Shown: piece by piece, positions 55,704-64,000 of the stretch
Layout: each line of letters starts with the position of its first letter
Position numbering within the stretch: the first letter of the stretch is position 1
NCBI GenBank assembly: GCA_965140355.1
Contig: OZ223194.1
Location: 124,001 to 188,000, forward strand
Reading direction: 5' to 3'
Source of the DNA: Acetobacterium sp965140355
Lineage (GTDB): Bacteria; Bacillota; Clostridia; Eubacteriales; Eubacteriaceae
Length of the DNA: 64,000 bases
Position numbers and translations under genes: made by a program
Notes under the pieces: model-generated
Told to the model about the DNA's origin: nothing
Databases searched by the model: none
Seen by the model: the letters and a program-made list of their open reading frames with translations, nothing else

Positions 55704-58700
55704 CGGTATCACCTCCCTGAATTAATTTAAAAAACTGTTCTTTTTTCATGGTTGCTTTTAAAACGTCGTAACCACCTTTAATAATTTCATCATCAAATTG
55801 GCAAATGCCCTTATACTCACAAAATTGACAGGCACGGGCATGGCCTTTTTTATAAGGGCGAATTTTTATATCACCCTCATAAATCTTTTTAATCTGACGA
55901 ACGACGGTTTTTCTGACATAATCGATGATCTCTTCAAATTCGTTTTGACTCAATTTAAATTCCGAACGATATACCGGTAAAATTTCTGACGTTTTAGTGT
56001 CACTATTATGATCCATGGCCGCAATGACAACCGCGTCATCCAACAACAAACCATTTAATTTAAAGGATTTATTGATCGCTGCTTCAATTTTTTCACCAAA
56101 GTCCAACCGCGGCATCGGATCATCGACGTAAAAGTAGAAAGTTCCGCCAGGCAACAATTCATCGGCATCAATGACCATCATGGCTCCATCTAAATAAACC
56201 AGCAATTGCAGCGATAATCCGTAATAAATATCATCATAACCTAATTTTTTGCTGCCGGTTTTATAATCAACCACCTTGACCCACGTATTGCCATCCTTTT
56301 CGTATAAATCCAGACGATCAATTTTTCCATAAATCTTCACTTCACCCAACTGGGTATCCGGCAAACTGACCTCTCTCTCAAAACTAAATTCAGTTGCTTT
56401 CGGTTCAAACTCACCGGCGCACAATTGTTGCACCAAAATATCAATCGACTTTTTCCCGACCCGTTCGAGTTTTTTACCCAGGTACTGATTTTGTCCGGTA
56501 CTATTAAACACGTTAGTTTTTATCTGGGGCAGACATTTTGCCATAATGTCTTCAACCATATTATCCCGTTGGTTTTTGGGCAAGCTTCGCAGATCAAGCT
56601 TTTTCGCTTGAACGGCTCTGAAAAAACCATCAATCAGCTCATGCAGCAACGTACCGATTTCTGGTTCTTCAATATTATAAATCGGCCGTCCCTGGGGTTT
56701 TAAACCATATTTCACGTAATGCGAAAAAGGACATTGCCGATGCGTTTCCAACCGAGTTATGCTGGTCCGCAGATTTTTTCCATAAAGTGTCGTTGCCTCA
56801 GCCCCGGTCATTTCCTGAGACACCCCGGTATAGTTGAGCGCTGTCAATAAATTTTGATAGCTCTTTTGATAGTCCGGATTATTTTTATACCACACCTTCA
56901 CCACGTTCCACAATGCTGCGGCCTTCATTTTTTCCGGGTTATTATCAGCATCCTGATTGTTTCTTAAATAACTGATCAACTGCCACAGTGTCCCTTCCGG
57001 GGTACTCAAAAGCTCCCAGAATCGCTCAACGCCATCATTTATGGCCGAATTAATTTGAATTCCCGGAAAGATCTCAACCAGTTGACTAAGTAAAATACTG
57101 GGCTGTTGTGTTTTTCCTTCCATATCGGCAAGTGCCCAATGTAGTGCCAACTGAGATTTGGGTCTGGTTAATAAATCATAAACCAAAAATCGTTCCTGAT
57201 CCATTTGAAAACTCCGGTTATTTTGCAGTTTAATCTGGTGAGTCCCTAATATCTGCCGCTCTAGGTCTGAAAAAAGATTTGGTTCGGTTCCGCCCCCCGG
57301 AATTTTACCTTCATTTAAACCAAAAACAATCAATACTTCAAACGCACTACTGCGACTTCGTCGTAAATCAGTAATACTAACATAATCCCGCTGCGGCGGA
57401 ATAATCCCCAGCCGATAACCCTGAAAGCCGCTTTTTAAAATGCGCAGATAAGCGTCTTTCGTCATCGCATCATCACCCATGGTTTCGACAATTTGATCAA
57501 AAACTTCGATCAGAATATTCCAAATCTGATGGTAGATTTCCATCGCTTCATAATTACCGGCTTCGGTTAATTTTTCGACTAAGCTATCAATTTTTTCAGG
57601 AATTGCTGTCGCTACTAAAAAGTCATATAACGCTTTGGTATAATCTTTCGCGGTTTTTCCCAGTGCCATCGCTTCTTTTAACTGGACTAGCGGGATCATC
57701 AGCCTTCTTCTGAGGACATTTAAATTTTCAAGCTCCAATGCCTCATTCTGGCTGATCCTGGTAAATTCACGTTCCCATTGTTTGCCCCGGATTCCGAACT
57801 CAATCGCATAATTTTCCAAATCTTCACACTCTTCAAGGGTAATCGTTGCAAAACCGGTTTTAACAAAACCAAAAACATCATCAATCCGGTAATTATTCTG
57901 GATCACCTCTAACGCTGTCACTACCGCCTCAATCAAGTGGTTATCGCCAATCGCCCGTAAATCATCCATAAAAAACGGGATTTTATATTGCGTGAAAACC
58001 CGTTTGATGATATTGCCATATTCCTCCATATCACCCGCCAGAACAACGATATCCCGAAAAGAAAAACCGTCTTCGCGAATAAGCTCAATAATTTTGCGGG
58101 CCCCTATTTCCACCTCTTCCCAGGTGTTTTGACATTGGTTTAAGGTTATTTTTTGCACTTCTTGATTAAATATTTTTTTAGGGTAAGCAAAAAGATTGGC
58201 TTCCAGATGTTTGAGTTCCGGTTGTTTAGCAAGATCTCCTGAAACCGACTCCAGTTTAAACGAAACCGCGCTACTCGCACCAATTTGTTTAAGCGCATTG
58301 ATGGTATTTTGAGTTAATTGAAAAACCTCCTGATCTCTGGCGCCGGGATTGGGATCGTAGGGTAACGCAATATGGATTTCATTAACTGTTGTTGCCAAAT
58401 TGCGAATCATCTGATAATCCTGGGCAGAAAAGTTTTGAAAACCATCGAGCCAGATTTCGCCATTTTTCAGGAACTTTGCTAACGGGATTTTTTGACAAAC
58501 CAGATTTCGAAAATCTTCCTGATCTTTACGATCACTCCCCAATAGTTCTTGAAAATAGCGATAGATCTTAATCACATCATCCATTTTTTGCAACATAATT
58601 CCATGATTTAAGTTTTTTTGCGTCAGTTCTAATTGCGTCAGGGTAATTTCATTTTGCTTTAATTCACCGATTAAATCGGAAATACTTCTGAGAAAACCCG

Positions 58701-59043
58701 GTTTTTTAACACTGGAGCGATAAATAGTTAAATCTTCCTGGATGTCACTTAAAGCTTTCTGCAACAACATATCTTTGCCGTGGTTATCCATGTAAGTTTT
58801 TATCAGCCCACCAGTTTCCTGTAACACGCGGTTTCCCAACCGTTTGGGACTGAGCACTTCAACATTTAATAATCCCGAAAACTGATTGGCCTGAATCAAT
58901 GCTTCTTCAGCACCTAAAGTAAACTGTTCGGGAACCATTAAATAAAGTTTTTCTTTTTTTGATGCCAACGCCTCGCTGATTTGCCGATAAACCGTTTCGC
59001 TCAAAACCTGTGACTGCCGACCAACCATCATTGTAATTCCCAT
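55687..59043 (-). CDS. addB: ATP-dependent helicase/nuclease subunit B
   Basis: Second subunit of AddAB, 1118 aa from 59043 (MGITMMVGRQ; AAAGGAA six bases upstream). The N-terminal helicase-like part is degenerate as usual, although the family start VGRQSQVLSE is kept. The C-terminal nuclease carries WVKVVDYKTGSKKL. Iron-sulfur cluster cysteines are seen at HRQCPFSHYV (about 770) and CQFC..GIC (about 1072-1081), which hold the nuclease domain together. A terminator separates it from trpS upstream, so addBA form their own unit. Confidence 0.97.
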   Translation of the reverse strand: MGITMMVGRQSQVLSETVYRQISEALASKKEKLYLMVPEQFTLGAEEALIQANQFSGLLNVEVLSPKRLGNRVLQETGGLIKTYMDNHGKDMLLQKALSDIQEDLTIYRSSVKKPGFLRSISDLIGELKQNEITLTQLELTQKNLNHGIMLQKMDDVIKIYRYFQELLGSDRKDQEDFRNLVCQKIPLAKFLKNGEIWLDGFQNFSAQDYQMIRNLATTVNEIHIALPYDPNPGARDQEVFQLTQNTINALKQIGASSAVSFKLESVSGDLAKQPELKHLEANLFAYPKKIFNQEVQKITLNQCQNTWEEVEIGARKIIELIREDGFSFRDIVVLAGDMEEYGNIIKRVFTQYKIPFFMDDLRAIGDNHLIEAVVTALEVIQNNYRIDDVFGFVKTGFATITLEECEDLENYAIEFGIRGKQWEREFTRISQNEALELENLNVLRRRLMIPLVQLKEAMALGKTAKDYTKALYDFLVATAIPEKIDSLVEKLTEAGNYEAMEIYHQIWNILIEVFDQIVETMGDDAMTKDAYLRILKSGFQGYRLGIIPPQRDYVSITDLRRSRSSAFEVLIVFGLNEGKIPGGGTEPNLFSDLERQILGTHQIKLQNNRSFQMDQERFLVYDLLTRPKSQLALHWALADMEGKTQQPSILLSQLVEIFPGIQINSAINDGVERFWELLSTPEGTLWQLISYLRNNQDADNNPEKMKAAALWNVVKVWYKNNPDYQKSYQNLLTALNYTGVSQEMTGAEATTLYGKNLRTSITRLETHRQCPFSHYVKYGLKPQGRPIYNIEEPEIGTLLHELIDGFFRAVQAKKLDLRSLPKNQRDNMVEDIMAKCLPQIKTNVFNSTGQNQYLGKKLERVGKKSIDILVQQLCAGEFEPKATEFSFEREVSLPDTQLGEVKIYGKIDRLDLYEKDGNTWVKVVDYKTGSKKLGYDDIYYGLSLQLLVYLDGAMMVIDADELLPGGTFYFYVDDPMPRLDFGEKIEAAINKSFKLNGLLLDDAVVIAAMDHNSDTKTSEILPVYRSEFKLSQNEFEEIIDYVRKTVVRQIKKIYEGDIKIRPYKKGHARACQFCEYKGICQFDDEIIKGGYDVLKATMKKEQFFKLIQGGDTDAVDQ

Positions 59044-59094
59044 ACGCATTTCCTTTCTTATTTTTCAAACTACAAATTTTTTGTTATTTGAAAA

Positions 59095-59123
59095 AATCAC
59101 CATCTTTAATAAAGATGGTGATT
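59095..59123 (-). terminator. terminator after trpS
   Basis: AATCACCATCTTT / AAAGATGGTGATT arms with a 3-base loop, followed on the minus strand by TTTTCAAA. Confidence 0.85.
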
Positions 59124-59192
59124 AAATCTATCAACCGCAAATAACTGAATCCGAACAATACGTTGCGATTTCAGCATTACCTCAAACCCGTA

Positions 59193-60203
59193 TTAGACGG
59201 TCACAAAACCGACTTTTTTTCGTACCTTAGCCAAGGTTCTCCAGGCAATCTGAGAAGCTTTTTCGGCGTGAGTATGCATGATCTGTTCCAGATATGCTTT
59301 TTCATTTAACAGTCGCCGGTATTCGTTCTGAACCGGGAATAGGGTATCAGCAACGGATTCACCAACCGCCTGTTTGAAATCACCATATCCTTTTCCTTCA
59401 AATTCTTGGGTAATCTCATCCAATGTTTTACCAGTGGCGCAAGCATAAATTTCCATCAAATTAGAAACTCCCGGTTTTTCTTCACGATTATACGTAACCG
59501 CCATATCTGAGTCTGTAACGGCACGTTTAAATTTCTTCACAATCGTTTTAGAATCGTCGAGCAGTGACACAAAGGCATTGATATTTTCATCCGATTTTGA
59601 CATTTTACGCGCCGGTTCCTGAAGACTCATAATCCGAGCCCCTGCTTCGCCAAAATAAGCTTCTGGTACTTTAAACACATTTCCATAGTTTTGATTGAAA
59701 CGCATTGCGATATCTCTAGTCAATTCCACATGCTGCCTTTGATCGTTCCCCACCGGCACTAAATCGGTTTGGTATAAAAGAATATCGGCTGCCATCAAGA
59801 CCGGATATTCAAACAAACCAACGCGAATATTTTCCCCTTGTTTTTGAGATTTATCTTTAAACTGAGTCATTCGGCTAAGTTCGCCCATATAGGTTAAACT
59901 GTTCAAAATCCAGGCCAGTTCTGAATGTTCCGGTACCATCGACTGAACATAAAGAATCGACTTTTCAGGGTCAATGCCAAGGGCTAGCAGCAAGGCAATC
60001 GATTCATAGGTTCGTCTTCTCAAGTCAGCCGGATTTTGCGGCATCGTGATGGCATGAAGATCGACGACGCAAAAAATACTACGGTAATCCTCCTGCATCT
60101 GAACCCAGTTTTTCATGGCGCCAAAATAATTCCCAATGGTAAATGTTCCGGATGGTTGTATTCCGCTGTATACTATTTTTTTTACTGGTGTTTCCGTTGT
60201 CAT
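59193..60203 (-). CDS. trpS: tryptophanyl-tRNA synthetase
   Basis: Class I synthetase that charges tRNA-Trp, 336 aa. The HIGH-like motif is PSGTFTIGNYFG (about residues 17-28) and the KMSKS motif is in ARKMSKSDEN. VGNDQRQHVELTRDIA forms the usual ATP/Trp pocket region. AGGAG precedes the ATG. I see no T-box in the 160 bases upstream, unlike glyS in this window. Next on the strand is addB, after a terminator. Confidence 0.96.
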   Translation of the reverse strand: MTTETPVKKIVYSGIQPSGTFTIGNYFGAMKNWVQMQEDYRSIFCVVDLHAITMPQNPADLRRRTYESIALLLALGIDPEKSILYVQSMVPEHSELAWILNSLTYMGELSRMTQFKDKSQKQGENIRVGLFEYPVLMAADILLYQTDLVPVGNDQRQHVELTRDIAMRFNQNYGNVFKVPEAYFGEAGARIMSLQEPARKMSKSDENINAFVSLLDDSKTIVKKFKRAVTDSDMAVTYNREEKPGVSNLMEIYACATGKTLDEITQEFEGKGYGDFKQAVGESVADTLFPVQNEYRRLLNEKAYLEQIMHTHAEKASQIAWRTLAKVRKKVGFVTV

Positions 60204-60362
60204 ATTAACTCCTTATTCTGATGATGCTAACTGTACGTTATGTTGCACATTTTTTTATTTAGTTTTAGTATTTAATCATTTGTATTGATCCTTACTTTCA
60301 GTCATGCATCGCCTTAAAATCTTAGCTTTCGATAACCGCTTGCCTTTTATGATAAATTCATC

Positions 60363-61177
60363 TTATCTTAATTTCAGTTCAGTTATTTCCAATGAATCAC
60401 AATCAAGCGCCAATTCTTTGATCATCTGCTCAAAAATGTCATAATCGGCGGTTGTCAAGATCTGCGTCGTTCCGATTTTTTGCTGAGCGTTAAAATAATT
60501 AAACTCTGTGAGATGTTTATTAAGTTGTCTGACCAAGCCATTGGCCGGATTGATCAGTTCCAGCTCCGGGTACATTTGCCGGATCGTCACTGACACAATC
60601 GGAAAATGAGTACAGCCTAACAACAGCTCTTCAATCACGATCGCCTTGTTTAATCCCTTTTAATAAAATTGGTTCAACGGCTTCCCGGATATTATTTTTC
60701 AAGCTTTTCAAATTACTTTTTCCATCATTGATTACTTTGGCCAGCGTATGGGTTCCTTGAGCAATGTATTTAATGTCTTCAGTCCAAAGTTCCAATTCTT
60801 TTTCATACCCTCGGTTTTTAACTGTTGCGGTGGTCGCAATAAGCCCTACCAAACCGCGCTCCCCGCCAACTTAACGTTTCTTGTACCCCAGCTTCAATAA
60901 CACTGAATAATGGGACTCGCGAGGTTAATTCAGTAATCAGCGAAGATAAGGTATTACATGCTAAAACTACCACTTTTACCCCACGGTTCTCTAAATCTCG
61001 GATAATACTATTGGCTAATAAAATCAGCTCATCATTTTCCCGCTCACCATAGGGCATCCGTTTTGAATCGCCAAAATAGATATAATTTTCATTGGGCAAT
61101 CGCTCCTGAAGTGCTTTGAGTACCGTAAAACCACCGATACCTGAATCAATAACACCAATGGGTCCATTGTTACCCAT
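60363..61177 (-). pseudogene. murI: glutamate racemase, two frameshifts
   Basis: Makes D-glutamate for peptidoglycan. The coding sequence is present but split in three frames: start to about 60861 (MGNNGPIGVIDSGIGG, with FGDSKRMPYGER and ACNTLSS, which includes the first catalytic Cys), a middle part to about 60645 (GLIATTATVKNRGYEKE), and an end with the second catalytic Cys in LLLGCTHFP. Removing one G from CCCC at 60861-60864 and one base from CC at 60644-60645 restores a single frame of about 270 residues. All family residues are intact, so sequencing error is more likely than loss. It overlaps or abuts the end of xpt, forming an xpt-murI unit. Confidence 0.85.
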
Positions 61178-61181
61178 GGTT

Positions 61182-61775
61182 TTACTTCTTTCCCGATTGA
61201 TCACGGAAAATTATTCCTTTTTCCTCACTCATTTCATCAACAATTGCCAACGACTCCAATGGAATCCCTTTTTGACGAATCAGAGCCCCGCCATCCTGAA
61301 ATCCTTTTTCGATAGCAATACCAACCCCTATCAAGGTTGCTCCGGCTTGTTCAATCAGGTCAGTCAAAGCTTCCACCGCTTTTCCATTCGCCAAAAAATC
61401 ATCGATTATTAAAATACGATCAGTCGTGTTCAAATATTTTTTTGACACCATAATTTTATAAGCTTGCTGTTTAGTATAGGAATAGACATCACTGGAATAG
61501 ATCTCATCGTCTAAATTCAGCGATACATATTTTTTTCCAAAAACCACCGGACAATAGTCAAAATATCTGGCAGTACTCGTGGCAATCGCAATTCCCGATG
61601 TCTCAATGGTCAGTATTTTATTGACTCCCTCTCCGGCAAAGCGTTTGGCAAAGGCTTTACCTATTTCTTCAAATAAGGCCACATCTAATTGATGATTTAA
61701 AAAAGAATCCACTTTAAGTATTCCCTGGCCTTTAACGCGGCCTTCTTGTCTAATTTTAGCTTCTAATAATTCCAT
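61182..61775 (-). CDS. xpt: xanthine phosphoribosyltransferase
   Basis: Salvages xanthine to XMP, 197 aa, the usual length. The PRPP-binding motif is RILIIDDFLANGKA (about 120-133), and the type I PRTase opening MELLEAKIRQEGRVKG..LKVDSFLNHQ is diagnostic of Xpt. GGAGCAG lies before the ATG. It has its own promoter and is followed by murI. No purine riboswitch is visible in its short leader. Confidence 0.95.
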   Translation of the reverse strand: MELLEAKIRQEGRVKGQGILKVDSFLNHQLDVALFEEIGKAFAKRFAGEGVNKILTIETSGIAIATSTARYFDYCPVVFGKKYVSLNLDDEIYSSDVYSYTKQQAYKIMVSKKYLNTTDRILIIDDFLANGKAVEALTDLIEQAGATLIGVGIAIEKGFQDGGALIRQKGIPLESLAIVDEMSEEKGIIFRDQSGKK

Positions 61776-61804
61776 TAACTGCTCCTTCGTATCCTAATCG
61801 AACT

Positions 61805-61834
61805 ATTATAACATATTCTTATGGATTTAAACAA
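61805..61834 (-). promoter_or_regulatory. promoter for xpt-murI
   Basis: Minus strand TTGTTT (61829-61834), 18-base spacer, TGTTATAAT (TATAAT at 61805-61810). It abuts the terminator of the fusA transcript. Confidence 0.6.
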
Positions 61835-61837
61835 AAA

Positions 61838-61861
61838 AAAGCGGGAATTTTTTCCCGCTTT
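61838..61861 (-). terminator. terminator after fusA and the repeat
   Basis: AAAGCGGGAA / TTCCCGCTTT arms, followed on the minus strand by TTTTTG. Confidence 0.85.
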
Positions 61862-62005
61862 AGGTTGCTGATGAAAACCCGCACCGACGAATTATTAATC
61901 GTTTGTTTGCTGCAGAATCGGACAGGCTAAAGCCATGTCCGCTCTGATGCAAACAACCTGATTAATAATTATCGGTACTGCAACGTATTTTGCCGACAGT
62001 CTCAA
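61862..62005 (+). repeat. palindromic 3'-UTR repeat, B-type module (copy 2)
   Basis: Starts AGGTTG and ends GACAGTCTC; core hairpin 61881-61978 matches the reverse complement of 14320-14416 at about nine positions in ten. The apical stem GGCT-AA-AGCC replaces GGCC-AA-GGCC, and the lower stem changes on both arms near ATTATTAATC. It lies between the fusA stop (62051) and the terminator at 61838. Confidence 0.75.
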
Positions 62006-62050
62006 GTGAAAATTTCTACCCGCTTAAAGTCTAATTGCTATTTATTATTG

Positions 62051-64000
62051 TTATTCTTTTTGCGCTGCGGCAATTACTTTTTCAGCGATCATCATTGGGG
62101 CTTCTTCATAACGTACAAAGTCCATTGAAAATTCACCACGCGCCTGAGTCATTGAACGAAGTTCGGTAGCATACTTGAACATTTCGGCCAATGGTGCTTC
62201 AGCTAAAATTCGTTGTTTGCCGCCGGAAACAGATTCCATTCCCATAATTCGGCCCCGTTTTTTATTTAAATCACCCATGATATCACCCATGTATTCTTCA
62301 GGGACCGTGATATCAACATGATAAATCGGTTCCAGCAGAACCGGTGCGGCCTCTTTCAATCCCTTTACGATACGCTGCTGTGGCCGCCATTTTAAAGGAC
62401 ATTTCATCGGAATCCACCGCATGATAGGAACCATCATAAAGAGTTGCTTTAACGCCGGTTACTGGATAACCCGCCAAAACACCTTCAATCATACACGTCT
62501 CCAAGCCCTTTTCCCACTTGCGGGTATAAAGTTCCGGGGAACCGCTCCACCAACCACCTTGTCAACAAATTGGAATGCTGCATTCTGGTCATTTTCCCGG
62601 CTCAAAATCGATCCAAACATGACCAAACTGCCCACTACCACCCGATTGTTTTTTGTGTTTCCCCTCGGCCGTTGCTTTTTTCTTGATCGTTTCCCGATAA
62701 GGAACCTTCATATCAACAAGGTTAACATCAACCCCAAATTTCTGTTTCAATTTTTGTGAGATAATTTCCAGATGCATTTCACCCAAACCGGATACCAGTG
62801 TTTGTTTCGTTTCCTTATTCCGACTAAACCGTCATGGTCGGATCTTCTTCCACTAATCGATGTAAACCAGTCGCTAGTTTATCAATATCTGCTTTTGTCT
62901 TTGGTTCGATTGCCATCGCGATAATTGGTTTCGGCAATTCAATTTTATCATAAACAATTGGAGCTTTAATGCTAGTTAACGTATCGCCGGTGACGGTTTC
63001 ATTTAGTTTTGAAAAAGCCCCGATATCGCCAGCCTCCAATTTTTCAACTTCAATTTGTTTATTTCCTCTTAACACATAAATGTGATTTGTTTTTTCCCTT
63101 TATCTCCCGGGTGGCATTATATATTTCAATAGAGTGATCTAAAACCCCAGACATAACTTTAAAAATTGATAATTTACCCACATACGGGTCAGCAACGGTT
63201 TTAAATACCAATGCTGAAAAAGGTTCGTCGTTATTACATTTTTCGCTCGATTTCTTTCTTATCACGGGGATCTTTACCGACTTCAAATTTACCTTCACCA
63301 GGCGATGGCAAAATATTCAATCAACATGTTTTCCAGCGTTTCAACCCCAATATTCAGGGTTGCCGAAGTACATAATACTGGGATCAATTCCCCATCAATA
63401 ACCCCTTGCGAATCCCACTATGAATTTCATTTCGAGTTAATTCTTCGCCTTCAAAATATTTTTCCATCAGGCTTTCGCTAGTTTGTGCAACCGATTCCAT
63501 AATCATGTCACGGTATGGCTCAAGCTCAGTTTTCATTTCGTCTGTAATCACTACATCAAAACAACGATTATCTTTTCGCTGGCTACCGCTCATATCAACG
63601 ATGTTAACAACGCCTGTCATTGCTTCGCCTTCGCCCATTGGTAATTCAAATGGAACAACCTTATTGCCAAAAGTTTGTTTTAAGGCCTCCATTACCTTTG
63701 CAAAGGTAGCATTCTCGCGATCCATTTTATTGACTACTATAAATGCCGGTACATTCGCTTTTTCTAAAAGCTCGATGGCTTTTTCGGTACCAACTTGAAC
63801 CCCTGCTAATGCATCAACAACAATAACAACTGCATCTGCCACTCGCAGCGCCGCGTAAGCGTCACCAATAAAATCAAAATAACCTGGCACATCAATAAGA
63901 TTGATCTTATGTCCACCAAATTCTAAAGGTATAATAGATGAAGAAATTGAAAACTTTCGTCTTTTTTCTTCAGGATCAAAGTCCGATAGGGTATTTCCCT
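62051..64000 (-). pseudogene. fusA: elongation factor G (EF-G2 type), 5' end outside window, many frameshifts
   Basis: Translocation GTPase of translation. The coding sequence runs off the window; the first visible residues (GNTLSDFDPEEKRRK) follow the missing P-loop. Visible parts in order are DVPGYFDF (G3), VNKMDREN (G4), domain II, the QFGHVWIDFEPG segment of domain IV, GVLAGYPVTGVKATLYDGSYH, and domain V to 62051. The SDFDPEE opening suggests the second EF-G lineage. At least eight frame changes occur near 63402, 63310, 63239, 63090, 62826, 62596, 62513 and 62361, each at a homopolymer. The amino-acid sequence between them is unbroken, so I suspect sequence error rather than a dead gene. 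Confidence 0.85.

Noticed and set aside
60363..61177. Three separate small genes in the murI region
   Set aside because: The three peptides are consecutive parts of one glutamate racemase in different frames.
61776..61840. A purine riboswitch before xpt
   Set aside because: The leader from the predicted start is only about 30 bases and no purine aptamer motifs are present.
62051..63890. Six or more separate small genes in the fusA region
   Set aside because: All are pieces of a single EF-G in order, split at homopolymer runs.

Overview
The window looks like chromosomal DNA of a low-GC, Gram-positive anaerobe of the Clostridia. PolC, HprK, AddAB, a glycine T-box, one-chain glycyl-tRNA synthetase and many Rho-independent terminators support this. 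A four-cluster ferredoxin, a TM1266-type 'iron-only hydrogenase system regulator' and a URO-D family protein of the methyltransferase type suggest an acetogen-like member of the Eubacteriaceae, possibly Acetobacterium. That genus call is an impression from gene content, not a database result. I see no prophage, IS element, CRISPR array, rRNA or tRNA.

Layout. 0-4.4 kb: Na/Pi transporter with a structured leader, T-box-controlled glyS, ferredoxin. 4.6-10.4 kb: a minus-strand run uvrC-hprK-PHP-degV-prfA. 10.4-11.3 kb: an unknown small protein and a cold-shock gene with a terminator-like hairpin in its leader. 11.3-14.0 kb: the feoA-feoB-FeoB-associated iron operon behind a near-consensus promoter overlapped by a Fur-box-like dyad; feoB is frameshifted at an A9 tract. 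14.5-25.3 kb: ftsE-ftsX-M23 peptidase-ctpA-uvrB-uvrA, preceded by a second M23 peptidase. 25.4-32.5 kb: an accessory block of two duplicated MFS transporters, an iron alcohol dehydrogenase, a URO-D protein and a TetR regulator, tied together by a shared operator-like sequence. 32.6-40.4 kb: uppS-cdsA-rseP-ispG-polC, in which dxr is missing and RseP has no PDZ domain. 40.7-46 kb: a YheO/DauR-like regulator, RidA, a HAD phosphatase, and a TM1266 regulator plus SsuABC/THI5-type ABC transporter operon. 46.2-52 kb: a secreted subtilase with ChW repeats and a large FtsX/MacB-like permease. 52-61.8 kb: addBA, trpS, xpt-murI. 62-64 kb: the start-truncated end of an EF-G gene.

The most unusual signals are noncoding. 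Four modules of a long palindromic repeat (14.1-14.45, 25.5 and 61.9 kb) each lie between a stop codon and an intrinsic terminator, share outer ends, carry one of two central hairpins, and show paired base changes. A 13-bp motif (consensus WTAATCATGTTTA) sits at or just past the transcription start of the accessory block genes. The cold-shock, Na/Pi and TM1266-ABC leaders also hold unexplained structure.

Quality warning: murI carries two frameshifts and fusA about nine, almost all single-base changes in homopolymers, packed into the last 3.6 kb. The frames between them are otherwise clean, so sequence error near a contig end is more likely than decay.
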